Shown: piece after piece, positions 49,783 through 58,322 of the stretch | Position numbering within the stretch: the stretch's first letter is position 1 | How the letters are laid out: every line of letters begins with the position of its first letter | Program-made: the position numbers and the translations under genes | The notes under the pieces: model-generated | What the model was told of the DNA's origin: nothing | Databases searched by the model: none | The model's input: the letters and a program-made list of their open reading frames with translations, nothing else | NCBI GenBank assembly: GCA_015490805.1 | Contig: WFXC01000004.1 | Coordinates: 40,682 to 104,681, forward strand | DNA: 64,000 bases | Origin: Candidatus Kapaibacterium sp. | Lineage (GTDB): Bacteria; Bacteroidota; Ignavibacteria; Kapaibacteriales; WFXC01 | Direction of reading: 5' to 3'

Positions 49783-50337
49783 TCAACTCCCATTTACCAC
49801 GTCATCAGTGTGCACAATATTCACTCCTGCCTGTTGCATCATCCCCAGCGCTTTTTGTCCATCTTCCGGATGAACGTTGACAGCCCGCACCGCCTCTACC
49901 ACCACAAAGGTTTCAAAGCCACGGCGAACTGCATCTAAGGCTGTCTGCTTAACACAATAATCCGTTGCAAGCCCTACAACGTACAACTGCGTAATTCCTT
50001 TTTGTCGCAGAAATGTTTCCAGATCCTGATTGGTAGCTTCAAAGGCGGAATATCCATCATCTTCTGTCGATGTCCCCTTGAGGAACACCTGCTGGATGGC
50101 TCCTCGATTCAATTGCGGATGAAATCGTGCACCCCGCGTTCCCTGAATGCAATGGGGGGGCCACTTCTCAAAGTGTTTGGTGTGCTCCGGATGCCAGTCT
50201 TTTGAAGCAAAGACAAAGGCAAAGTGCGGTATCAACGTATTGATGACCGGAACTACTGCATCACCATCTGGAACGGGTAATGCACCTCCGGGGCAGAAAT
50301 CATTCTGGACATCCACGATAAACAAGGCTTTGCTCAT
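49783..50337 (-). CDS. pncA: Nicotinamidase, isochorismatase family
   Basis: Hydrolyses nicotinamide to nicotinate in NAD recycling. The catalytic triad is Asp9 (IVDVQNDF), Lys87 (FLKGTS) and Cys128 (ATDYCVKQTA). Metal ligands are Asp47, His49 and a nearby His in DWHPEHTKHF. These identify PncA rather than a generic isochorismatase. 184 aa. ATG at 50337. Confidence 0.94.
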   Translation of the reverse strand: MSKALFIVDVQNDFCPGGALPVPDGDAVVPVINTLIPHFAFVFASKDWHPEHTKHFEKWPPHCIQGTRGARFHPQLNRGAIQQVFLKGTSTEDDGYSAFEATNQDLETFLRQKGITQLYVVGLATDYCVKQTALDAVRRGFETFVVVEAVRAVNVHPEDGQKALGMMQQAGVNIVHTDDVVNGS

Positions 50338-50543
50338 CCCTCCCCCTCCATTGTTCCACTTCCCATTTGCAAAGTGTAGAGACGAAAAGCGCGTTCTTTT
50401 CTTCAGCCCGTATCAAGCAGCCGCTGGCACTACACAACAGCAATGGCTGCATTACTCCTCTACTGCGATCTGCAAACGCAGGGGTACAGCGCATGCCAAT
50501 CAATGACCGTTCCGCAACGGCTGTTTCCACCGCCAGCAGATTG

Positions 50544-51242
50544 TCATCTGCCCCCATTTCGGTTATCCCGGATTTTCGCTGTCTGCCCAGCGCGCTCCGT
50601 ACCACCAGCAGACCGGGTAAAGTGGAACTCGAAGGCACAATGATCCGCTCCTTGCGCTATGGTCTGGGGACGTTTGAAAACAACTCCTCGATCAACCCGA
50701 TTGATTTCATCTGCCCAGAGGTAATCCCACTCGCAGAGAATCCGGGTGAGCCGAGGCTCTTGGTGTCGATGGAAAAAGTCATAAAACCCGCATCGCTGCA
50801 CCAGCACTCGAAACTGTGTATCCGTTTCCTCTTCGACAATTCGGAACCACTTTCCATAGGCCCGCTGCGTCCGATCGCCCGAAAAGAACCGGACAAAGCG
50901 CCGGGCGTCTCGTTGAAACCATAGCATCAGGCGACTTCCCCATTGGACATATTTCCCACCAGCAGCCTTACAAAACATTTTTGCTAAAAATTCCAGAAGT
51001 TCTGGCTCCGATCGGGTAAGCTGCAGCTCCCGATACGCTGCTAACACCAGCGCACACATCAGAGCGTGTCCCTGACTTTGTTGATCGACTATTCGTGGAA
51101 TTTCTCCCTGAACAATGGCGGTTGCCTGCTCTCTAATACGCTGAGCCAAGGATTTGTCCGAACCTGCAACCATTCGAGGAAATTTCCGGAGGAAGTAGCG
51201 ATCCTCCCATCGCAGCTTGAACGGTAAAGACAAACGGTGCAT
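50544..51242 (-). CDS. L-2-amino-thiazoline-4-carboxylic acid hydrolase-like protein
   Basis: 232 aa. The C-terminal half matches the ATC-hydrolase family pattern: CGFYDFFHRHQEPRLTRILC, a WADEIN segment and the closing FKRPQTIAQGADHCAFEF. Characterised relatives hydrolyse ATC to S- or N-carbamoyl-cysteine, but family members in many bacteria have unknown substrates. The Cys and His of the last motifs are present. The tail after FHFTRSAGG looks unstructured. ATG at 51242. It ends 206 bases from the pncA start, and that gap holds no gene I can support. Confidence 0.75.
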   Translation of the reverse strand: MHRLSLPFKLRWEDRYFLRKFPRMVAGSDKSLAQRIREQATAIVQGEIPRIVDQQSQGHALMCALVLAAYRELQLTRSEPELLEFLAKMFCKAAGGKYVQWGSRLMLWFQRDARRFVRFFSGDRTQRAYGKWFRIVEEETDTQFRVLVQRCGFYDFFHRHQEPRLTRILCEWDYLWADEINRVDRGVVFKRPQTIAQGADHCAFEFHFTRSAGGTERAGQTAKIRDNRNGGR

Positions 51243-51451
51243 CGTTGATCATTAAGTTCGTTCAACTTGCCAGCGTTCTCGAAACAACGGAGACCTGTTC
51301 TAACGACTGGCTGACTGAAAAGTTTCCTGCAAGGTCTGTTTTTGATTGTCTAACTCACCCCTACCACGTATCCCTGAAGTTTCCCTTCTCAGAACTCGGT
51401 GTACTAAACCCTTGCCATTGCTCGTTTATAGTGCCGCAAAATCCATTTTCT

Positions 51452-51534
51452 GGAGGGTTCGCCTAACTGGTATGGCAGCGGTCTTGAAAACCGCCGGGCT
51501 TCGGCCTATGGGGGTTCGAGTCCCCCACCCTCCG
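51452..51534 (+). tRNA. tRNA-Ser, anticodon UGA
   Basis: The acceptor stem GGAGGGT (51452-51458) pairs with ACCCTCC (51527-51533), with discriminator G at 51534. The anticodon stem is GCGGT/ACCGC, with loop CTTGAAA and anticodon TGA at 51485-51487. A long class II variable arm (CGGGCTTCGGCCTAT) fits serine, and GGTTCGAGTCC forms the T arm. CCA is not encoded. Confidence 0.97.
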
Positions 51535-51997
51535 CTTGATACCGATGAAAGCCAGTGCATACCAAGCATACCAATGTAAACATCTCGCGTTCCCGTATTG
51601 AGCATTGTTACTGTCGTATGCCTTTGTGGAATACAGTAAACAGCAGCGTATTACTCACTGAATTCACTGGTTCCTCCGTGAATCACCGGCAGTTGCTTGG
51701 ATACACCACCTTGCAGCGGATATTGACAGCCATTGCAGCTTTCTTAGTGGGAACAATCTTGCCGCAACAAAAATGAATGCTATAGTTGGAAATGGTATTG
51801 GTCTACTCAAAGCGAATCTCTGGTCTCTGCTCTAACATTCCAGACATCCACTGGGTACTCTTCCTCCCGGTACAATTCAAGGCAGTCGCTCTACGTTATT
51901 GCGGTATGCAATTATGCAGCAATGAACGATCAACAACGCTGGTCAGATAACAAGGCAGAGGAGTTCAACATTCAGCAGGCAGTTGCACACGGTACCG
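51535..51997. other. Gap without a supported gene between tRNA-Ser and the HNH gene
   Basis: 463 bases. Open frames here (for example 73 codons from 51555) lack any recognisable protein pattern. No -7 TAnnTTTG on the plus strand, no inverted repeat with a T-run and no integrase-like direct repeat of the tRNA 3' end was seen. It probably holds the promoter of the HNH gene. Confidence 0.5.
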
Positions 51998-52528
51998 ATG
52001 GTAGCACCACGACGCAACGGTGTGCTTACAGGGAGTGTCCTGGTTTTGAATCAGAGCTATGAACCGCTGACCATTTGCAGCGTTAAAAAGGCAATTATTT
52101 TGGTTCTTCTCCGCAAGGCGGAAGTTGTCGAGGTTCTTCAAGGACGGAAAATTCGCTCCATTCGCCAGGAATATCCCTTTCCCAGCGTTATCCGGCTGAA
52201 CCGATATGTACGCGTTCCTTTCCGCAAGGTCGAGTTATCCCGACGCAACATCTTTCGCCGCGATCGATTCCAGTGTCAGTACTGCGGTCGCCGCTCGACA
52301 GCATTAACCATCGACCACGTGATCCCAAAATCCCGCGGTGGTGAAGATACGTGGGAAAATCTGGTCACAGCCTGCATTCCTTGTAATGCGAAGAAGGGAA
52401 ATCGAACACCCGAAGAGGCACATATGAAATTACTGCGTCAGCCACGCCGCCCCAATTTTGTACTGTTTATGCGGCTTTCGGAACATACCATTCAGGAAGA
52501 GTGGAAGCAGTACCTGTTTATGACCTGA
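51998..52528 (+). CDS. HNH endonuclease
   Basis: 176 aa. The C-terminal half is a zinc-type HNH domain: CQYCGRRS, LTIDHVIPKSRGGEDTWENL, TACIPCNAKKGNRTP. The N-terminal 80 residues (LVLNQSYEPLTICSVKKAI) match the common stand-alone HNH protein of Bacteroidota and other phyla, of unknown role. It is plausibly a DNA repair or chromosomal nuclease; no phage or restriction gene is next to it. ATG at 51998; a TTG at 51983 would add five residues. Confidence 0.92.
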   Translation: MVAPRRNGVLTGSVLVLNQSYEPLTICSVKKAIILVLLRKAEVVEVLQGRKIRSIRQEYPFPSVIRLNRYVRVPFRKVELSRRNIFRRDRFQCQYCGRRSTALTIDHVIPKSRGGEDTWENLVTACIPCNAKKGNRTPEEAHMKLLRQPRRPNFVLFMRLSEHTIQEEWKQYLFMT

Positions 52529-52553
52529 TGATCGGCAATGCCCCGGTAGCTGA

Positions 52554-53783
52554 TTACAGCTCAATATGAAAAGTGGTCCCTTTGCCAACACCGGTTTCTT
52601 TGATCCAGATTTTGCCCTGATGGTATTCCTCAATAATTCGCTTACAAAGCGGCAATCCTAAGCCCCACCCCCGCTTTTTGGTCGTAAAACCCGGACGGAA
52701 AGCCGATCGCCGCACTGCCGGGGACATTCCTTTCCCATTGTCGCGGATCTGGATCACCGCTTTGCCGTTTTTTTGCTCCAGGCTGAGCTCAATCCGCCCA
52801 CTGACCTGATCAATCGCCTCCACTGCATTTTTGAGCAGATTTTCGATCACCCACTGAAACAACTCAGGATTCACCGGGCGAACGATCGGTTCATACTGTT
52901 CCACAATTTCAATTTGCTTGCCCAGGTGAGGGATCCGATAGCGGTAATACTCTACAACATCGTGCATAAGCGTTGCCAGGTTTTCCGCTTTTCGCTCCGG
53001 GATCGAACCAATTTTGGAAAACCGTTCCACTATTTTCTGCATTCGTTGCAAATCCTTTTCCATCTCGGTAATGATTTGCCGCAACTGCTCCGGATTCTGG
53101 ATATTCATCTTTGCCAGCTCCGCCCACGCCAGCAAACTGGACAGAGGAGTGCCCAGTTGATGGGCAGCTTCTTTTGCCAGTCCAACCCACACCCGGTTCT
53201 GTTCATTCCGCCGAACGTAGCTAAAGCCCCAATAGCCAATCAGGATGAACAACGTCACAGCAACAAGCGCAACCAGCGGCAGCACCTGAAGCTGACGCAG
53301 CAGTTGGGAATCGGCGTAGTAGATTTTCATCAACACCCCATGTCCCGGATAGCGAAACACGATGGGCGGATGATCCTGCTCCATTTCTTTGAGCAGCTCT
53401 TTCAAATACCGATACTGCTCTTCCTCGGTTTTGTAAGGGGAAAGATCGATGTTAAGAGTGAATTCGGTGTAGGGTTTATACGGCTCTCCCTCTGCATCGG
53501 TGATAATCACGGGGAAATCAACGGCAGGCACAATCTTCTCCAGAAAAAACCGAATATCTTCTCCCGGCTGCGTTGATGGCATTGTATAATGCTTGAAAGC
53601 ACTGGCATAAAGATCGATCATCATCTGTTCCCGCCGACGGAGCTCTCGAATCAGCACCTGCATATAAAGGAGCATAAAGACCGTTAGAACCAGTCCCAGA
53701 GCTGCCAGTGCTAACTTGATATTACGGGCTGTCAGGTAATGGGGCAATCGCTTGAAAAGTTGAATAACCGCCTTTTTCCACAT
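52554..53783 (-). CDS. Sensor histidine kinase
   Basis: 409 aa. Two membrane segments (about 22-45 and 165-188) enclose an extracytoplasmic sensor domain of about 120 residues. HisKA has KEAAHQLGTPLSSLLAWAEL, with phospho-His in the AHQLGTP form common in Bacteroidota, and HATPase_c has NLLKNAVEAI, DNGKGM and GWGLGLPLCKRI. No response regulator is adjacent. It follows hisS by 11 bases. ATG at 53783; GTG at 53789 is another choice. Confidence 0.9.
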   Translation of the reverse strand: MWKKAVIQLFKRLPHYLTARNIKLALAALGLVLTVFMLLYMQVLIRELRRREQMMIDLYASAFKHYTMPSTQPGEDIRFFLEKIVPAVDFPVIITDAEGEPYKPYTEFTLNIDLSPYKTEEEQYRYLKELLKEMEQDHPPIVFRYPGHGVLMKIYYADSQLLRQLQVLPLVALVAVTLFILIGYWGFSYVRRNEQNRVWVGLAKEAAHQLGTPLSSLLAWAELAKMNIQNPEQLRQIITEMEKDLQRMQKIVERFSKIGSIPERKAENLATLMHDVVEYYRYRIPHLGKQIEIVEQYEPIVRPVNPELFQWVIENLLKNAVEAIDQVSGRIELSLEQKNGKAVIQIRDNGKGMSPAVRRSAFRPGFTTKKRGWGLGLPLCKRIIEEYHQGKIWIKETGVGKGTTFHIEL

Positions 53784-53794
53784 AAGCACGTTGC

Positions 53795-55084
53795 TTACGA
53801 TTCATTTGTTTCCTGGCGCAGACGACGAATGACCTCCTGAACCAGCGTAGCTTCAGCAACCAGTTCCTGTTCGCCCGACGCCATATCTTTTACGACAACC
53901 ATTCCCTGCTGCCACTCTTGCTCACCCACGATAACAACTAATTGAACCCCATAACGGTTGGCTTCCCGTAATTGCCCTTTGACCGACCGGCGAAGCAGAT
54001 CAACCGTCGTCGGAATATGCTCAGCTCGCAATCGATTGGCAAGCATTAGTGCCACTTCTCGCATCGGGGCTTCTCCGACCGCAGCAATGTAAACCTGTGC
54101 GACCGGCGGTTTTGCAGGAAATCTGTCCTCGGCTTCCAAAACCAACAATAACCGTTCCACCCCCAGTGCAAAACCAACAGCGGGAAATGGCTTACCGCCC
54201 AACAAAGCTGCCAATCCATCATATCGTCCGCCACCGCACAAAGCATTCTGTGCCCCCAGCGCCGTTGAAACAATTTCAAAAGCCGTATGGCGGTAGTAAT
54301 CCAGCCCGCGCACCAGGTATGGATCAACAACGTACGGAATGGAAAGTCGATCCAGCAGTGAAAGGACTGTGTCAAAGAAAGCTCGACTTTCCTCATCTAA
54401 GAAATCCACAATTTTCGGTGCTTGCTCTACAATTGCCCGATCCTGCTCACTTTTGGAATCCAGGATCCGCAGCGGATTGGTAACCAATCGTGCTTGACTT
54501 TCCGGACTCAGTTGGTCTTTGTGGGGCTCTAAATACGAAACCAGAGCAGAGCGATACCGTTGCTGCGTTTCTGCGTTGCCCAGCGTATTAATGCGCAGCT
54601 CCAGTTGCGACAATCCGAAGTGTTGCAGCAATTGCCACGCCATACTGATAATTTCCACGTCGCTTTCCGGATGAGGTGATCCGACCACTTCTGCTCCATA
54701 CTGATGAAACTGACGATACCGCCCTTTTTGTGGGCGTTCCCGACGAAACATTGGTCCATAGTACCACAACCGGGCAATCGGCTGCTGCTGCAAGAGATGA
54801 TTCTCGATGACAGCTCGTACAATACTGGCAGTCATCTCCGGGCGCAAGCTCAAAATATCCCCGCCCCGATCTTCAAAAACGTACATTTCTTTGCCAACAA
54901 TATCGGTCGTTTCGCCAACACTCCGGATAAACAGCTCAGCGGGTTCCAGTACTGGCGTCCGAATTTCCTGATAGCCAAAGGCAGTAGCAATGTGCATCAA
55001 TCCCTGCTCTACATACCGCCACTTCCACACCTCTCCCGGCAATACATCCTGCATTCCCCGGACTCGCTGAATACGCTGGCTCAT
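53795..55084 (-). CDS. hisS: Histidyl-tRNA synthetase
   Basis: Class II synthetase, 429 aa. Motif 2 is FRRERPQKGRYRQFHQYG, with LRPEMTASIVRAVIE; the histidine-specific HisA motif is RGLDYYRHTAFEI; motif 3 is the GVERLLLVL segment, and CGGGRYDGLAALLGG is intact. The C-terminal anticodon-binding domain ends normally. The ATG at 55084 overlaps the stop of the EIIA-like gene (ATGA), so the two are coupled. Confidence 0.97.
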   Translation of the reverse strand: MSQRIQRVRGMQDVLPGEVWKWRYVEQGLMHIATAFGYQEIRTPVLEPAELFIRSVGETTDIVGKEMYVFEDRGGDILSLRPEMTASIVRAVIENHLLQQQPIARLWYYGPMFRRERPQKGRYRQFHQYGAEVVGSPHPESDVEIISMAWQLLQHFGLSQLELRINTLGNAETQQRYRSALVSYLEPHKDQLSPESQARLVTNPLRILDSKSEQDRAIVEQAPKIVDFLDEESRAFFDTVLSLLDRLSIPYVVDPYLVRGLDYYRHTAFEIVSTALGAQNALCGGGRYDGLAALLGGKPFPAVGFALGVERLLLVLEAEDRFPAKPPVAQVYIAAVGEAPMREVALMLANRLRAEHIPTTVDLLRRSVKGQLREANRYGVQLVVIVGEQEWQQGMVVVKDMASGEQELVAEATLVQEVIRRLRQETNES

Positions 55085-55587
55085 TCGTTCTTCGACGCCT
55101 CCTTTTGTTGCGTCTCAATCCGCCGTTCTTCTTCCTGTCGCAAAATTGCCAGCACTTCCTCCGGCGTCTGGCTCTGAAGAATGCGGTCTCGCACTTCCTG
55201 TGCTACCATCAATCGTGAAATACGGCTGAGCAACCGTAGATGTTCCCCAACCGCGGAAGTTGGTCCTACCAGCATCAACACAATATTCACCGGTTGCTGA
55301 TCCAGAGAATCAAACTCAATGGGTTCCTCCAGCGTAATGAGCGCTGCCTGATTAGCAGGAAGCGCATCAAATTTTGCGTGCGGACAGGCAAAGCCTTTGC
55401 CAATGCCGGTGGACATCAGCTTTTCCCGTTCCACAATTTTTTCCAGTACCTCCTCCGCCGCGACGTTATTATCCTGCGCAATCAGTTCTGCTAAAATACG
55501 CAACGCTTCCTCTTTCGATGTGGCTCGAACATGCGTCCGAATGCGATTCGGCGATAACACCTGCGTTAATCGAACATCCTGTTTCAT
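55081..55587 (-). CDS. PTS EIIA domain protein, PtsN/fructose type
   Basis: 168 aa. The active-site phospho-histidine is His70 in GIGKGFACPHAK, the pattern of fructose/mannitol EIIA and PtsN. A short helical tail follows (VLAILRQEEERRIETQQ). No EI, HPr, EIIB or EIIC gene is in the window, so it may be regulatory rather than a sugar transporter part. ATG at 55587 overlaps the upstream fusion gene stop (ATGA at 55584-55587), and the next gene hisS overlaps by ATGA as well. Confidence 0.9.
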   Translation of the reverse strand: MKQDVRLTQVLSPNRIRTHVRATSKEEALRILAELIAQDNNVAAEEVLEKIVEREKLMSTGIGKGFACPHAKFDALPANQAALITLEEPIEFDSLDQQPVNIVLMLVGPTSAVGEHLRLLSRISRLMVAQEVRDRILQSQTPEEVLAILRQEEERRIETQQKEASKNE

Positions 55588-58097
55588 TCTGCCTCCCTCC
55601 ATTGTTTAAGCAACTCTGCGTACTGTTGAAGATACTGCCGAGCTTCCTGCTCTGTGTCCGCCTCAGCAAACACGTAGAATACGGGTCGTTCCCGATCGGG
55701 GATGATCAACACCGCAACACCATTTTCGTAAATCTTCACGCCATCTACCAGAATCCGTCGCTTCCCCTCACTCATCTCCATTGCATACCGCATCACCGTT
55801 CCCCGCTTTTCCCACGGGCAATCAATCGCTTCTACCAATTGCACCCGCCGCGGCAGTGATGCGTCCAATTGAGCAATGCTGGTATGGGTAAGCGCCAGCA
55901 TTTCCAGGACTTTGCCAATGGTGAACATTGCATCCGACGCGATAAAAAATTCTGGGAAAATAAATCCACCTCGTGTCCCTCCGACAAATTTGACATCGGG
56001 ATCGCGCGTCGCTTCAATCATTGCAGAATGAGAATTTTGAATTCGAACGACAGCGACATCGTAATCGCCCGCTATCATCTCCACTTCCTCAGTGGCTGAA
56101 ATCGGCACTGCAATTTTGTACGGTTCCCATTCTCGATGAGTTTCCAGAAACAGTTTGGCTACAATCGTCAGCAATCGACCCTGTGGACACACATTTCCCT
56201 GCTCATCCACGAGAAAAATCTTTTCAGCACCTGGATCGATGACGAAACCCGCATCAGCCCGCAGGGAGGTTACCAGATGGCTCAATTGCTGGAGCGCTTC
56301 CTGAAGTCGCTGCTCATCCCGGGTGGAGCGGATCGGATCAACGTACGCATTGAGCGCTACCGCCTGCACTTGCAGCTCGCCCAGAATCTTCGGAAACATT
56401 GTCGCCGTAATACCGTACGAATAGTCGATGACAACCGTGAATCGTCGCTGCTGGAGTGCTTCCAGTTGCAGTGCCTGGGTATACCGCGAGATGTATCCCT
56501 CCATTGTCCGTTCCGGATACGTGATGCTGCCGACTTCTTCCGGAGCAACTCGCCGAATGTTCTCGCCGATAAACAACCGCTCCACTTTCTTGGTTGTTCC
56601 GCTGGAAAGATCGCGTCCATCTTTATCCAGCACAATGATATCAGTCTGCCCGGGATCCACCGGCGAACGCCGAACGTGGATACCAGCCAGTTGATTTCCA
56701 GCAGCCAGGAATTGTCGAGTCAACGGCAACGGCGTCACCTGCAAATCCACGACACTGATGCCGGCCGACATCAGACCGGCAGTAATAGAGCGTTTAATCA
56801 TCCGGGAGGCTAACGCTGGATCTCGACTGGCAACGATACTGACCCCTTTCCCTAAGGCATTACCGAAAGCAGCGCCGAACCGCGCTCCAAAATCTGGATT
56901 AATCTCAACATTCGTTGTCCCCGTGATCCGGGGTCCCGTGAATAATTCCCGCAGCCACTTTTCTTCCTGAACCAGGCTCCGGGAGAGCACCGCCCGGGCT
57001 TCTACCTGCTTATTGGGCCACAGTTTGATGTTCGGCAGCAATTGTGCGTAATCTCCAATGCGGCAATGATGTGCAATAAAAACATTTTCGGCAATCGTGG
57101 CAAAAGCCCCTATGTCAACGTCGTGCGCAACAACATCCTCGCTCAACTCTGCCCCCTTTCCCACTCTCACATTATTCCACAGCACCGATCCCACAACCTG
57201 TGCTCCTTCGCCTATCTCCGTCCCATCACCCACAACGGAATGACGTACCACCGCGTAAGCTCCAATGCGGGCATTGCGTCCGATAATTGATCCCTCCACC
57301 TGCGCTGTGGGATGAATCTCAGCCAATGGATCGATGTGATTTCCATTGCTCTCTTCGCCGGGAATATCAATCCGAACCTTTCGCTGTAAAACATCCCGAT
57401 GTGCCTGTTGATATTGACTCAAATTGCCAATGTCCTGCCAATATCCATCAGCAATGTACCCATACAATCGCATTCCCTTGCGGAGCATCAACGGATACAA
57501 ATCTTTGCTGAAATCAAACTCTCGCTGATATGGGATCAACTCCAGCACGTGCGGTTCCAGGATATAAATGCCCGTGTTAATCGTATCGGAAAAAACCTCC
57601 CCCCACGACGGTTTTTCCAAAAACCGGACAATGCGTCCATCCTCATCGAGCATTACGATGCCAAAAGGCAACGGATTATCCACCCGCGTCAATACAATGG
57701 TAGCATCTGCCTGTTTCTGCTGATGATACTGCCACGCTTTTTCCAGATCGAAATCGCAGAGCACATCGCCACTAATCACCAGGAATCGCTGATCCAGAAA
57801 CTGGTAGGCATTTCGAACACTCCCTGCCGTGCCATAATCTGCCTCTGCCATCATATAATCCATCGAAACACCAAAGCGAGTGCCATTGCCAAAGTAGGCA
57901 GTAATCTTCTCCGGAAAAAAGTAGAGCAGCGACATCAACTGCGTAAAATCGTAGCGTCGCAGTAAGTACACAATGTGCTCCATCATCGGTACATTGGCAA
58001 CAGGAACCATTGGTTTCGGGAGATCTACGGTCAGTGGGCGAAGACGTGTTCCAAAGCCCCCGGCCATAATCACCGCTTTCCGCCCTGCTTCTGCCAT
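55584..58097 (-). CDS. Fused nucleotidyltransferase, left-handed beta-helix and phosphomannomutase-like protein
   Basis: 837 aa. The N-terminal nucleotidyltransferase (about 1-240) has AVIMAGGFGTRLRPLT and SGDVLCDFDL; it makes a nucleotide sugar such as GDP-mannose. The middle (about 250-375) is a left-handed beta-helix of hexapeptide repeats. The C-terminal alpha-D-phosphohexomutase domains follow. The usual phosphoserine loop TASHNP is instead HVRRSPVDPG, a variant known in this fused family, so mutase activity is uncertain. ATG at 58097 (MAEAGRKAVIMAGG) is chosen; the open frame further upstream is not family-like. PtsN-like and hisS follow in overlap. Confidence 0.9.
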   Translation of the reverse strand: MAEAGRKAVIMAGGFGTRLRPLTVDLPKPMVPVANVPMMEHIVYLLRRYDFTQLMSLLYFFPEKITAYFGNGTRFGVSMDYMMAEADYGTAGSVRNAYQFLDQRFLVISGDVLCDFDLEKAWQYHQQKQADATIVLTRVDNPLPFGIVMLDEDGRIVRFLEKPSWGEVFSDTINTGIYILEPHVLELIPYQREFDFSKDLYPLMLRKGMRLYGYIADGYWQDIGNLSQYQQAHRDVLQRKVRIDIPGEESNGNHIDPLAEIHPTAQVEGSIIGRNARIGAYAVVRHSVVGDGTEIGEGAQVVGSVLWNNVRVGKGAELSEDVVAHDVDIGAFATIAENVFIAHHCRIGDYAQLLPNIKLWPNKQVEARAVLSRSLVQEEKWLRELFTGPRITGTTNVEINPDFGARFGAAFGNALGKGVSIVASRDPALASRMIKRSITAGLMSAGISVVDLQVTPLPLTRQFLAAGNQLAGIHVRRSPVDPGQTDIIVLDKDGRDLSSGTTKKVERLFIGENIRRVAPEEVGSITYPERTMEGYISRYTQALQLEALQQRRFTVVIDYSYGITATMFPKILGELQVQAVALNAYVDPIRSTRDEQRLQEALQQLSHLVTSLRADAGFVIDPGAEKIFLVDEQGNVCPQGRLLTIVAKLFLETHREWEPYKIAVPISATEEVEMIAGDYDVAVVRIQNSHSAMIEATRDPDVKFVGGTRGGFIFPEFFIASDAMFTIGKVLEMLALTHTSIAQLDASLPRRVQLVEAIDCPWEKRGTVMRYAMEMSEGKRRILVDGVKIYENGVAVLIIPDRERPVFYVFAEADTEQEARQYLQQYAELLKQWREAE

Positions 58098-58322
58098 CAG
58101 CTCCTCCGCATTGCTGTAACAAACTTTGCAATTTATCAAATTTCCTCGAAAAAGCGGTCAGGATTTCATCAGCTTCAGGTATTGCAAAACCCTTGCACCA
58201 CACTGGGGTCCTCTACGCAGGGAATGGTTTATCAAAGCAGGGCGGGAAAGAACACAAGGAATTGGCAGGCTTCAGGAGGCGATAAAATATCGCCGGAACT
58301 TTCCACCAGCAAAACTGGAGAC

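Noticed and set aside
51555..51776. 73-codon frame after tRNA-Ser
   Set aside because: GTG/TTG-type start, no conserved pattern, and its composition resembles the non-coding gap.
51452..51997. Integration site of a mobile element next to tRNA-Ser
   Set aside because: No integrase, no direct repeat of the tRNA end and no foreign gene in the neighbourhood.
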